Under the pieces are notes generated by a model that saw nothing but the letters and a program-made list of their open reading frames with translations, had not been told where the DNA came from and did no database searches. From Blasia pusilla (taxonomy: Eukaryota; Marchantiophyta; Marchantiopsida; Blasiales): 64,000 bases of DNA. Positions 32,050 to 42,640 of the stretch are shown piece after piece. Positions within the stretch are counted from its first letter, which is position 1, and each line of letters opens with the position of its first letter. The translations under genes were made by a program, and so were the position numbers. The stretch lies in the NCBI GenBank assembly GCA_050084515.1, contig CM114275.1, positions 4,464,001 through 4,528,000 on the forward strand, given 5' to 3'.

Positions 32050-33374
32050 GTTGAGGTTTTGATCATTTCCGTTTTTTATTTTGTGATTTCATGTGCTCTT
32101 CCTCGTAGCAGCTGACGTTACCTTTTCGTTGCCAAACTCGGTTACATCACCACTTCGTTGGAAGGCTATGACGATCCAGCACCCGACGCTTCGAGGGTTC
32201 GATTTCGGCCAGCCCATTCGATGGAGGGTCACGGCGCTTCATCACAAAACGCTTCAAGGGATCTATTGTGCACAAGAGCAGATTAGACTGTTGTCGAGGA
32301 GGAAGAACTGACCCAACGTGCACCATAACGAGAAAGAAAACACAAGCAACCAAGTTAGGGAGCATCACTCCCAAGTCCATCAGGACTCCGAGGTCACCAT
32401 CTCCAGGTCCTCGTTTGGCAAATGAGATAAGGAAACAAGAAATAGAGGAGCGGGAAAGGGAAGCAGATATGCACAGGCATGAGGTTCTAGCAAAACGTGT
32501 TCTAGAGGAGCTTGCTAAGCAAAACGCCGAGGCTGAGGCATCGAAGGCCTTGAAGAAAAGAGTCACGAATGAGAAACGCGAGAAGAAGCGTCTTGATGCC
32601 TCTGTGAGGACAGCAAGTGTGGAGATGGTGGAAATCTCTGAAGAAGCAGGACAAGAGTCTTTGTCATCTTTGAGCCCTGTGGAAGAAATCGACCTTTATC
32701 GGATCAATGAGTTTCCCATGGACTTTCCAGCTCTGTCCGATAGCAGCTAGCGGGCCTGGACACCAACCCAATCTTTGAGCGGGTAAGAAAAATTTGAGTT
32801 ATGTGAAGGTTCATTATGCAATTCATTGGCAAAACATTGTATTTTATTGACTTGGTCCCTATTGTGGCAGGTTGTTAAGCAGGTGGCACTGACGGAGGGC
32901 CACAACGCCCCGAGAATTCCACTCTGTTGATTACGGACAATGGAGTACGTCTGTGAAATTCAGTCAGAGGAGGACATTTCAAAGCTCAAACAGTCGGCAG
33001 TGACTTTATCCTACGTCGACAGCTTCTCTCCGTTCTATGTTCAGCCTTGTGATGAACATGGAACCCAAGCGCTGGTGACTGAAGAGGACTTGGAGGCGCT
33101 GAATACTTTCTGGAGGATGAGAGATCAGGAGTTCAGAAGAGCGATTGCAGGAACCAAATTTAGCCAGATGCGGAACCTTTACTTCTTCATCTGGGATGGA
33201 AACCACAAGTACATGGCGTGGACGTAGTTTGCAGAGGAGCGCCCAAATTCATTTGGTGCGCATTTTTGCGTGAAGGCAGTCGTGCTCCATCCATTTCCTC
33301 ATCACATGGCAATGGTAGAAATGGCAATGCATGCAATGAATACGTAAGTTTCCTCTTCCTTAAGTTTGATTGCT

Positions 33375-34008
33375 TCAACTCGTCGGAGTTAGACGGGTTG
33401 AATAATTGGAAAGCTTAAAGATGGGCAGGAATAATTTGAGTCTCTTGCCACCATCTTGTTTGTGGTCAATGTCATAGTCAAGCAAACCGTCGGAGTCCGA
33501 CGGGTAACCTGGTGGCCAAGCACACCAGATTAATCCGGGATACTGAAACCAGTCGAACATTAATGGATGGAAAAATGATTGCATGATTTAATTGTTCTGC
33601 AATCCGTCGGACTCCGACGAGTTGCAAATCATCGTTGCTTTTAGGCGTGCCATTCCAGCTTTACATGACATTGCGCAACGCGTCGGACTCTGACGGGTTG
33701 ATATGTACAGTTTTTTTCCCGAAATCTGTCTCCAAATTGAAGTCATTCTACAACCCGTCGAAGTCCTATGGGTTGTAACCAATGACTAAATCGATTGGAC
33801 TTGAAAGTCACAAAAAGAGAGTGCAACCCGTCGGACTCGAATGGATTCCAATTCTCTCTAAAAATTTCAAGAGTGTTGCAATAAGTGTAACACAATGATA
33901 CGTGTTGCGACCCGTCGAACTCCAACGGGTTGCAACATTTATCTTTGTGCTACCATTTCAACCCCATAGGTTGACAGAATTGCGACCCGTTGGAGTCCGA
34001 AGGGTTGT
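33375..34008 (+). repeat. Palindrome cluster in intron 2 of copy 1
   Basis: Eight palindromes at about 33375, 33482, 33598, 33673, 33750, 33821, 33905 and 33980, with arm GCAACCCGTCGGA and central GANTC. Spacing is 71-116 bp and the sequence between them is not repeated, unlike in the 67-bp arrays. They fill the intron up to 50 bp before the exon 3 acceptor. Confidence 0.8.
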
Positions 34009-35650
34009 AGGAACCCGATAGCTTGCAGTATTCTTACCTTGTGTTTGGATGTGCAAGATTGTATCCGAGGGGAACGTCATCCACCACTGGATCCGACTGA
34101 TGAAAATTAGTCTCGAGGGCACCGAGGCCCAAAAGCGGGCGGCACACCATCCTCCGGGAGTTTCAGATCCAATGATCTCCCGTTGGCTATGGGAATTGTC
34201 ATTCTGGTATGCGTTACGCCTTCTCGGGAAGTCCATGCTCGTGGGTCTTCAAGCGGAGTTGAAGAAGATTGAACAAGTTCCAGAGGAAGCAAACCTAGAG
34301 GCTATAGAAGATTTTGAACTATGGCTTGATAACATCAGAGATAAGTCCACGAAAAACCCAAGATTCAGGATGATGTTCAAGAATCACATCCTCCCTCAAG
34401 TAGACCTGGATGAGGAAATAGATGCCAAAAAATGGGATTTTGCAAAGAAGAAGAGGGATCTTTAGGACCAGGCGGCCGAGTCATCTTGACAAAGAGCAAC
34501 CCAGCAGATGGTGTACAGGTACCTCGTCAATTGTAAGAATGCTGGTACTTGGCGAAAATTACCGCAGCCTGCAAATTGTGGGCTTCTCCGCCTGATGGAG
34601 AGGCATTCTCTATGTACAACATGGAGATGGGACAAGGCATGTCCAATTGAGAGGTTAACAATTGTCCAATCTGGTTGGACTTCAACGACCCAGAGGACAT
34701 TACAGAAAAAAATCTACGCGTGGTGTATAATGCACTAGTCGCAGGTAGGGACGACATTCGGAACTTCGTGCAACCTGATGATTTTTCAAAGGAGATGCGG
34801 AGAAGCAAGCTCTCGAGACAGCGGAGTCAATGGGCAAGGTCGTCACCGCCAAAGACAAATCCACAGCGGGTTTGAGGAAGGCGAGGGGATCAAGGAATTT
34901 CGAGGTAGAGTCTTCTAGAAAAGAGGCAGAGTCCTCAAGGTGAGAGGCCGAATCGTCCGCGCAAGTGGGGCGAGAGGGCCGGACCAGGTCCTCGTCCAAG
35001 AAAACTCCTTTGGAGTCTGAGGTAACAGAGACTCCCACAAGTCGACAGCAAACTCGGGAGAAGCGGAAGCGGGAGGCACCTGGTTCGTCCAAGGGAGGAG
35101 ATAAGGATGTGGAATACACTCCATCATCCTTGGGCAGGCATAGGGAAACAACCACTAGGACAAATGTCCTTGTTCACTTGACTCATCTTGTTGATGAGCT
35201 GCAGAGTTTCAGTTCTCATGAGTTGACATCTGCCATCAACAAATTGATCGTGCTGGGACAAAAACTCCTTCGAAATGGGCACGCCCTTGGACGGTGCATG
35301 GGGTGGTTGAGGAGATGGAAATGGACCTCCTCATTGCATATTTTCCTTTTGGGTTTTGCTTGTGGGACAACAATCCATCTGACATTGTCCCAGACTGGAA
35401 TGTCCCACTTTCGTATGACCAGATGGCGTTGTTATTTTCTTTTGCCGACCCGTGTCTAAGTGACAGGGGTTGTTTCTTGGTCCTCACTGGAGGGAACAAA
35501 GACAAGCTCTTCAACCTTCAGTGCGTGAAGAGGTCGCTGAAGTGGAGGACGGCGCAATCATTGGTAATTAAAAACGAGCATCCACTCTGATCGGCGACGA
35601 GTCAAGTTCGGGTAAGTCCTCTTATTCAACAAATTTAGTTTAACCCAACT

Positions 35651-35906
35651 TCAACTCGTCGGGCTTTGACGGGTTGCATCTGTGCATGCAACCCGTCGGA
35701 TCCCTACAGCTTGTATCTGCGGTGTTGCAATCCGTTTGAAAGCGACGGGTTGCAAATTCACCAACAAGTCTCCATTATCGCAACCCGTCAGACTTCGACA
35801 CGTCGCTGTTTTGTCACGCCTATAGGCCAAGCTGGGACGAGTTGGTAATTAGTATGGACTAGAATGACGGGTTGAAAAGCAACCCGTCGGATCCGGACGG
35901 TTTGCA
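35651..35906 (+). repeat. Palindrome cluster in intron 3 of copy 1
   Basis: Five copies at about 35651, 35690, 35724, 35779 and 35878. The first pair is linked by CATCTGTGCATGCAACCC, a junction also found in intron 3 of copy 2 (39380-39400), so these palindromes predate the gene duplication. Confidence 0.8.
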
Positions 35907-36781
35907 CATTGTGTCAATTTATGGAGAGTAGACCAGCGGTCTACTAGCTTTTTCTTTTTGCCGAAATTATTTTTTACCTGCTTGTTTACAAATGGACCAC
36001 TCATTTGTCTACTGCTTTGTAAGGCCCGAGCACAACTTCCAAGTGTTCCAAATCCCGGATCCAGTGGATCCATGCTCCGATGGGTACAACTTAGATAGTC
36101 TCTACAATTCCCTCCCGAGAATTTACATCCAAGACGGGACCCCCTTACTTGGAGGAAGAGAAAAGTCACCTGCCTTGATGCAAACGCTCATCGAGCTCTG
36201 TTCGAGGCCAGGTGACTTGGTCTTTGACTTAGTGGGCCTATCAGGGGCGATTATCAAAGGCGCCTGGCAGAGTGGCAAGAACATTCTCTGCCTTGAGGGA
36301 AGGCCTGAACTTTTTGACCTTTGCAAAGAGGCAAAGGCGGATTACGAGAGGCTAGTGGGAGTATACAACTCTCCTTCAAAGCCAACAGCTCCGGTTCCAG
36401 AACACCATTCATAGTGACACCATCGTCACTTCCTACAATTCCAAAAATTGGGAGGGCAAAGCCAAAAGTAATTCTGGAAGAGCTATCGGATGATGACGAG
36501 TGAGTTCAAAGATTTATTGGACCCAACTTGACTGAAGCGTTTTGGAGTAGGGATTTAGTGCTTTCCAAGGACGGAGCACATATTGATACTAGATGGGTGT
36601 CACCTTGCATAGCATACAAGATTTATTGTTGAGGAAGGCGTTGGGACTCAAATCATGTTACATAGCATCGTTATGGGGTACCTAGGGGGGGGAAAAGGCT
36701 CTCGAATTCCCCGTCATTTTCAATCCCCGTCTACAATCGGCCAGAGGAGCCACTTGTATCCCAAGACATTCCTTCCTCTCT

Positions 36782-36816
36782 TAACTCTCCTAGGTTCCAA
36801 GAACCTAGGAGAGTTA
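36782..36816. repeat. Short perfect hairpin (16-bp stem)
   Basis: TAACTCTCCTAGGTTC (36782-36797), loop CAA, GAACCTAGGAGAGTTA (36801-36816). Copy 2 has only the second arm at 40750-40765, so the first arm arose in copy 1 by local inverted duplication near the end of exon 4. Confidence 0.75.
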
Positions 36817-36894
36817 GGAGTAAATTTGTAGATGACGAGGCTGAAGAAATCATAGACTAGATCAAATGTACATTTCCAAGCTTCCCTCGGATGT

Positions 36895-36900
36895 AATAAA
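36895..36900 (+). terminator. Candidate polyadenylation signal, copy 1
   Basis: AATAAA 35 bp after the terminal stop of exon 4; the same hexamer sits at 40843-40848 in copy 2. Confidence 0.4.
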
Positions 36901-36988
36901 GGACATAAAGTTTTTGAACCATGATGTTTTTTGTAAACTTCTGTTGAATTTTGACTGTCCCCTATCTTTTTGAAACTTTTGGCCGAAA

Positions 36989-37198
36989 GCAACCCGTCAA
37001 ACTCTGAGGAGTTGCATTTTCCCCCTTAGAGCAAGTCGTTGAAGTCCAAAAATTTGCTTCTAGGCCTCCAATTACTACTTAGCAGGGCCATTGGGCAACA
37101 TGTCGGACTTTGACGGGTTGCTATGGGCAGTTTTCATCCAGAAACCTGTCTCGGAATCGAAGTCATTTTACAACCCATCGAAGTTCGAGGGGTTGGAA
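36989..37198 (+). repeat. Palindromes between the two gene copies
   Basis: Three degraded copies at about 36989, 37093 and 37170. The last two resemble those at 33673 and 33750 with their flanks (GTTTTTTTCCC/CAGAAACCTGTCT, AATTGAAGTCATT), so this is the start of the duplicated unit, within intron 2. Confidence 0.7.
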
Positions 37199-37299
37199 CT
37201 CTCTGTCAACGCATCAGGGTCCAAATCCTCTGACAAAAAATATATTCTCCCTGATGCGTTGATAGAGTTGCTAATGCGTGGACAGAGTTGGATTTGCAG

Positions 37300-40200
37300 G
37301 ATTGTATCTGAGGGGAACGTCACCCACCACTAGATCCAAGATTGCGACAAGGTCAAGAAGGTGCTTACGACGCACCCGATAGAGTACAAGGGATTCTTGG
37401 GTGACGACTGGTCGATGAGATGCTGGCAAAGGGAGCTAAAATAAAGAAGAAGACTTGGGCAAATACCTTCATCTCCCAAGATGCAGCCGTCATGATTCTC
37501 TATTGGTCCAAGATCCAGCCGCCAAAAAGAGCGCCACGTCAGAATTGGAGCGAAGGGAAAACGTGTCCGAGTCGGAACGGGCTTAATTTATTCAGGTTGT
37601 CGTATCTGCAGCTACAAAGTACATTGCAAGCAAGATGCAATGTTACATTGCAATCCTCAACCCAGGACTTGACCCGGAGTTCTACAAAGAGCTAAAGGCG
37701 ATAATCAAGCGCCAACGGAAGAGGGACGAAGACCTAGAGGGTCGAGTCGGAGAGAAAGTATCTTTGGACTGCATGCACACGTTTGTGTTGTCTGGCATAT
37801 TCGAGTTTAGGCAAATCCGACTAATGAAAATTAGTCTCGGGGGCACTGAGGCGTAGAAGTGCGTGGCACACCATCATCCGGGAGTATCAGATCCAATGAT
37901 CTCCCATTGGCTACGGGAATGGTCATTCTGGGACGCGCTGCGCCTTCTCGGGAAGTCAATGATCGTGGGTCTACAAGCGGAGCTGAAGAAGATTGAGCCT
38001 GTTCTAGAGGAAGAAAACCTAGAGGCTGCAAAAGATTTTGAACTATGGCTTCATGACATCAGAGATAAGTCGACGAAAAATCTAGGCCTCTAGACGATGT
38101 TCAAGAATCACATCCTCCCTCAAGCAGATGTGGATGAGGAAATAGACGCGCAAAAATATGATTTTGCAAAGAAGAAGCGGGATCTTTAGGAGCAGGCGGC
38201 CGAGTCATCTCAACAAAGAGGTGCCCAGCGGATGGTGTACAGGTACCTCATCAATTGTGTGAATGCAGGTACCTGACGCAAATTTTTGGCAACCTGCAAA
38301 ATATGGGCTTCTCTGCCTGATGGAGAGGGATTCTCCATATATGACATGGAGATGGGACAGGGCATGTCCGACTCGCAGGTAATAAATTGTCCAATCTGAT
38401 TGGACTTCAACGACCCAGAGGAGATAACATACAAGAATCTTCTGGTGGTCTATGATATAGTGGTCGTTGGCAGGGACGACATTCCAAACTTCGTGAAGCC
38501 TAACAAATTTTTCAAAGCCCTCAAGATAGCAAAGTTGGTGGGAAAGGTTGTCACCGCCAAGGACAAATCCACAGCGGGTTTGAAAGCAAAGGCGAGGGGG
38601 TCCATGAATTCCGAGGCCGAGTCTTCGAGAAAAGAGGTTGAGTCATCAAGGCAAGAGGGGCAAGAGGGGTGAGAGGGTCGGACCAGGTCCTTGTCAAAGA
38701 AAAATCTTGTGGAGTTTGAGGTAACGGAGACTCCAACAAGCCGACAACACACTCGGGAGAAGCGAAAGCGGAAGGCGCCTGGTTCGTCCGAGGGAGGACA
38801 TAGGGATGTGGAATACACTCCATCATCCTTGGGCACGCATAGGTAAATGACCAGCATAAAAAATGTCCTTCTTCATGAGACTCATCTTGTCGATGAAATG
38901 TAGAGTTTCAGTTCTCAGGAGTTGACAGCTGCCATTAAGAAGTTGACCGTGCTAGGGTGAAAACTCGTCTGAAACGGGCACGCCCCGTGGACTGTGCATG
39001 AGGTTGTTGAGGAGGTGACGGTGGACCTCCTCATTGCAGATTTGCCTTCTGAGTTTCGTTTGTGGGACAACAATTTATCTGACACTGTCCCAGACTTGAA
39101 TGTCCCACTTTCCTATGACCTGATTGCTCTGTTGTTTTCTTTCGCTGACGCTTATCTCGGTGATAGGGATTGTTTCCTGGACCTTACTGGAGGGAGCAAA
39201 GACGAGCTCTTCAACCTTCAGTGCGTGAAGAGGTTTTTGAAGTGGAGGACGATACAATCATGGGTCATAAAAAATCAGCATCCACTCAGATCGGTGACGA
39301 ATCAAGTCCGAGTAAGTTTCCAACTTCACTTTTTGAACGAATTGAGATGATTTAGAAATACAACCCGTCAGACTCTGACGGGTTGCATCTCTGCATGCAA
39401 CCCGTCGGAACCCAATAGGATGCAAATTCACCTACTAGTCTCTAGTGATTGCAACCCGTCAAAACCCAGGTTGCAAGTAGAATTGCTTTTCCACTTGTGT
39501 ATGCAGTGATGTAACTCGTCTGAAAGCAACATGTTGCTCTCATATTAGGAACTTTACAACTAGAAACACATCGATCGAGTTGTAAGCCAACCGTCAAACT
39601 CTGACAAGTTGCACTTATGTCTAGCAAAATGAGCAACATGTTGGGTTCCGACGAGTTGCTCATCAGCAAAGAATCCTTTTTGAGTTGTATAGCAACCCGT
39701 CGGACTCCGACAGCTTGTAATTCTGTGTGGCCTATTGAGCAACATCTCGGGTTTCGATGGGTTGCTAATCACCATAGATTCCTATTTAATTTGAAGAGCA
39801 ACCCGTCGGACTCCGATATGTTGCTCTTGTGTCTAGCCAAATGAGCAACCCGTCGGATCGTGACGGGTTGCACATTGTGTCACTATATGGAGAGTACACC
39901 AACGGTCTACTACCTTTTTCTTTTTGCTGACAATATTTTCGACCTGCTTGTTCACAGATGGACCACTCATTTCTCTACTACTTTTTTAGGCCCGAGCACA
40001 ACTTCCAAGTGTTCTAGATCCTGGATCTAGTGGATCCATGCTCCGATGCGTACAACTTAGATAGTCTCTACAATTCCCCCCAGGAATTTTCATGCAAGAA
40101 GGGACCCCCTTACTTGGAGGAAGGGAGAAGTCACCAGCCTTGATGCAAATGCTCATGGAGCTCTATTCGAGGCCAGCAAACTTGGTCTTTGACTTAGTGG

Positions 40201-40808
40201 GCCTATCAAGGGCGAGTATCAGAGGCGCCTGGCAGAGTGGCAAGAACATTCTCTGCCTTCAGGGAAGGCCAGAACTTTTTGTCCTTTGCAAAGAGGCGAA
40301 GGCGGATTACGAGAGGCTGGTGGGAGTATAGAACTCACCTCCAAAGCCAACTCCTCTAGCTCCAGAGCCACCATTGATAGTGACACTATCGTCACTTCCT
40401 ACAATTCCAAAAATCATGAGGGCAAAGCCGACACTAATAGTGGAAGAGCTCTCAGACGATGATGAGTGAGTTCAAAGATCTATCGGAGCCAGCTTGATTG
40501 AAGCGTTTTGGAGTTGGGATTTACTGGTTTCCAAGGACGGAGCACATATTGATACTGGATGGGTGTCACCTTGCATAGCATACAAGATTTACTATCGAGG
40601 AAGGTGTTGGGACTCAAATCATCTTACATGGGACCATTATGGTGTACCTAGGGGGGGGCCAAGGCTCTCCAATTCCGCAACATTTTCAATCCCCATCTAC
40701 AATCGGCCAGAGGAGCCACTTGTATCCCAAGACATTCCTTTTGTTTAAGAACCTAGGAGAGTTAGGAGTAAATTTGTAGATGAAGAGGCTGAAGAAATCA
40801 TACACTAG
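37300..40808 (+). pseudogene. ParB-like / beta-class DNA methyltransferase family gene, copy 2 (5'-truncated)
   Basis: A tandem duplicate of the 3' part of copy 1: exon 3 37300-39311 (acceptor GATTTGCAG, donor GTAAG at 39312) and exon 4 39958-40808 (acceptor TTCACAG). It keeps the part of exon 3 that copy 1 lost (DKVKKVLTTHPIEYKGFLGD; ATKYIASKMQCYIAILNPGL; KAIIKRQRKRDEDLEGRVGE). Motif IV appears as LLIADLPSEFRLWDNN: the Asp is kept, the PFG part is lost. Motif I is SRPANLVFDLVGLSRA. Stops (for example 37333 and 38229-38231 region), frameshifts and absence of exons 1-2 make it a pseudogene. The two copies complement each other for inferring the ancestral layout. Confidence 0.6.
39360..39873 (+). 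repeat. Palindrome cluster in intron 3 of copy 2
   Basis: About ten copies at 39360, 39397, 39449, 39510, 39585, 39632, 39690, 39738, 39798 and 39844. Intron 3 of copy 1 holds only five, so five were gained here or lost there after the duplication. Several read GAGCAACCCGTCGG...GTTGCT, with the outer bases extending the dyad. Confidence 0.8.
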
Positions 40809-40848
40809 ATCAAATGTACATTTCTGAGCTTCCCTCGGATGTAATAAA

Positions 40849-42640
40849 GGACAAGAAGTTTTTGCACCATGATGGTTTCTGTAAACTTTTGTTGAATTTT
40901 TGAGCTTCTTTGTCTACAAAGCTCGTTCTTGTCGATTGTGTTGGTCTGTCTACTAGATGCTGTTTATTTTGCAACCCGTTGGATTCTGACGGGTTGTGAA
41001 CTAGAGAACAAGGGATTGTCGGATTATGATCTGGTTGCAAACCACAGCCCTAGTTTGCAACCATAAAAATGAGGGACCAAGGATCGAGTTTGGAATTTCT
41101 CAGATTTTGACAAGTTGCAGTTCGTGGACAAGGTTTGCAACCCGTAAAAAATCGACATGTTGCAAGAACTAAGTTTGCGACATGTGGAATTATGAGAAGT
41201 TACAAACTGATGATTGCTTGCTATTGCAAACCGTCCGTTTCCGATGGGTTGCTTGTGTGCACGCAGCGAGTGGAGATCTTCTTATGAGCCCTTTTTTTTT
41301 CATGATGTCATTCAACCTGTTGGATTCCGACAAGTTGCAGGTCGCGAGTACTTACTTCTGTGAATTTCAGAATGTTTCTTTCCCTATTCAAAATTTTCGT
41401 ACCTACCAAGGTTATGTCACGTGTAACAAAATTGATTCTCACAAGTTGTAAGAGTTAAAATTTTTTCTTCTCTTGAGCATGTCTATAATGTTTTCTTGAT
41501 TGACTTCAATGGTTTGTGATTTTGTTTTTGTGAACCCTAAACGCACGTCGACAGGTTGGAAGCCAAAAACGAAAGTTGGATAACTACAGATATATGCACA
41601 AATTCTTGTGTCTTGTGATATTTGTAGACCAGGTTGACGAAGTTACTACCGAGACTCTCTTGCAACCTTTTTTTTAATCCCATTTTTTGTCATCCAGTCA
41701 AGCAACTTGTTGGATTCCGACAGGTTGGTTGCTTGAGTGATTTTCTTTTCCTTTTAGTCCATCCTTTCATGCATTCTGGCAGGCTTCTTCACTTTCACCT
41801 CGTCCCCCCATTATCTTCACACCATTCTTCTCTAACACGTTATTTCTAAGACGTGTTGGATTCCTACAACTTATCAGATTCCGACATGTTGCATGACTCA
41901 AGTTAATTGGCTCCTAATCCGAGAGGTTGCATGAATCAGATTGATTCCCTTGTGATCGTTTCATTTTTTGGGTTTTCAATTCTTCATTTGGCTCTTTTGC
42001 ATCTTCCACTTTTGATGTCCTCCAGTACACTCATGAAATCTGCCACAATAATAGCCCAACTCTTCCATGTATGCCTACTCTAGGGTGACTCTAGGAACAT
42101 CTTGTTGATTGATGCCATGTCTTGCAACAAGTTTGATTCAGAGATGTTGCACAAGTTCAAACTTATGAGATGGAAACCCGTGGTAACAAGTTTGTCTTTT
42201 TTTTCTTTATCTTGCAACCCATCAGATTTCGATGGGTTGGAAGATAAACACAAAAAAGAGAGTTCTTGCAAGTTGTCCGATTTTGACAGGTTGCAAGGGC
42301 TTTTATTGATTTTTTCTTTGTTTGCACCATGGTCTTGTCATATCTTCCAACCTGTCGGATTCTGATGGGTTGTAGGGCAGGTTGGAATCACTTGTCAAGA
42401 TCCTTCTTCAAATGGATGTGAAGTTTCCAAAACTTTGCAAGATGGCATGCAAGCTGGAAAGAATGTTAATATTGTTTTCTCTTGCTCCCCCATTTTCTTC
42501 AAAGCATACTTCACGAATATCTGATTTTCTAAGAGGTTGCAAGCTTATGTACTATAATTCCCTTGCAAAAATGAAATCTTACCACTGTGATTTTTCAATT
42601 CATTATTCGCAAATCCTAGCCTCGTTTCCTTCATTGTAGT
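40849..42640 (+). repeat. Degenerate palindrome field downstream of copy 2
   Basis: Palindromes at about 40970, 41137, 41224, 41311, 41700, 42121, 42212, 42264 and 42347, mostly with several mismatches (for example CAACCTGTTGGATTCCGACA). No coding similarity is visible between them. The field fades out near 42400. Confidence 0.65.

Larger units (their letters stand above)
32325..36860 (+). pseudogene. ParB-like / beta-class DNA methyltransferase family gene, copy 1 (decayed, 4 exons)
   Basis: Exon 1 32325-32782 (start codon now ATA; coiled coil EIRKQEIEEREREADMHRHE), exon 2 32871-33343, exon 3 34058-35611, exon 4 35992-36860; donors GTAAG at 32783, 33344 and 35612. Exon 2 carries FIWDGNHKYMAW, the ParB/sulfiredoxin-type D-G-N-H-[RK] motif. 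Exon 3 ends with LLIAYFPFGFCLWDNN and DRGCFLVLTGG, where DPPF/Y (motif IV) and its following strand sit in amino-methyltransferases. Exon 4 carries SRPGDLVFDLVGLSGA, a degraded AdoMet-binding motif I. Motif IV before motif I is the beta-class order (N4-cytosine or N6-adenine type). Stops at 32927 and 33226, frameshifts, a lost exon-4 acceptor AG and a roughly 480-bp exon-3 deletion make it a pseudogene. Confidence 0.6.

Noticed and set aside
29159-42376. Insertion of a large DNA virus as source of the methyltransferase genes
   Set aside because: The genes have spliceosomal introns with good donor sites and no capsid, polymerase or other viral gene is present.
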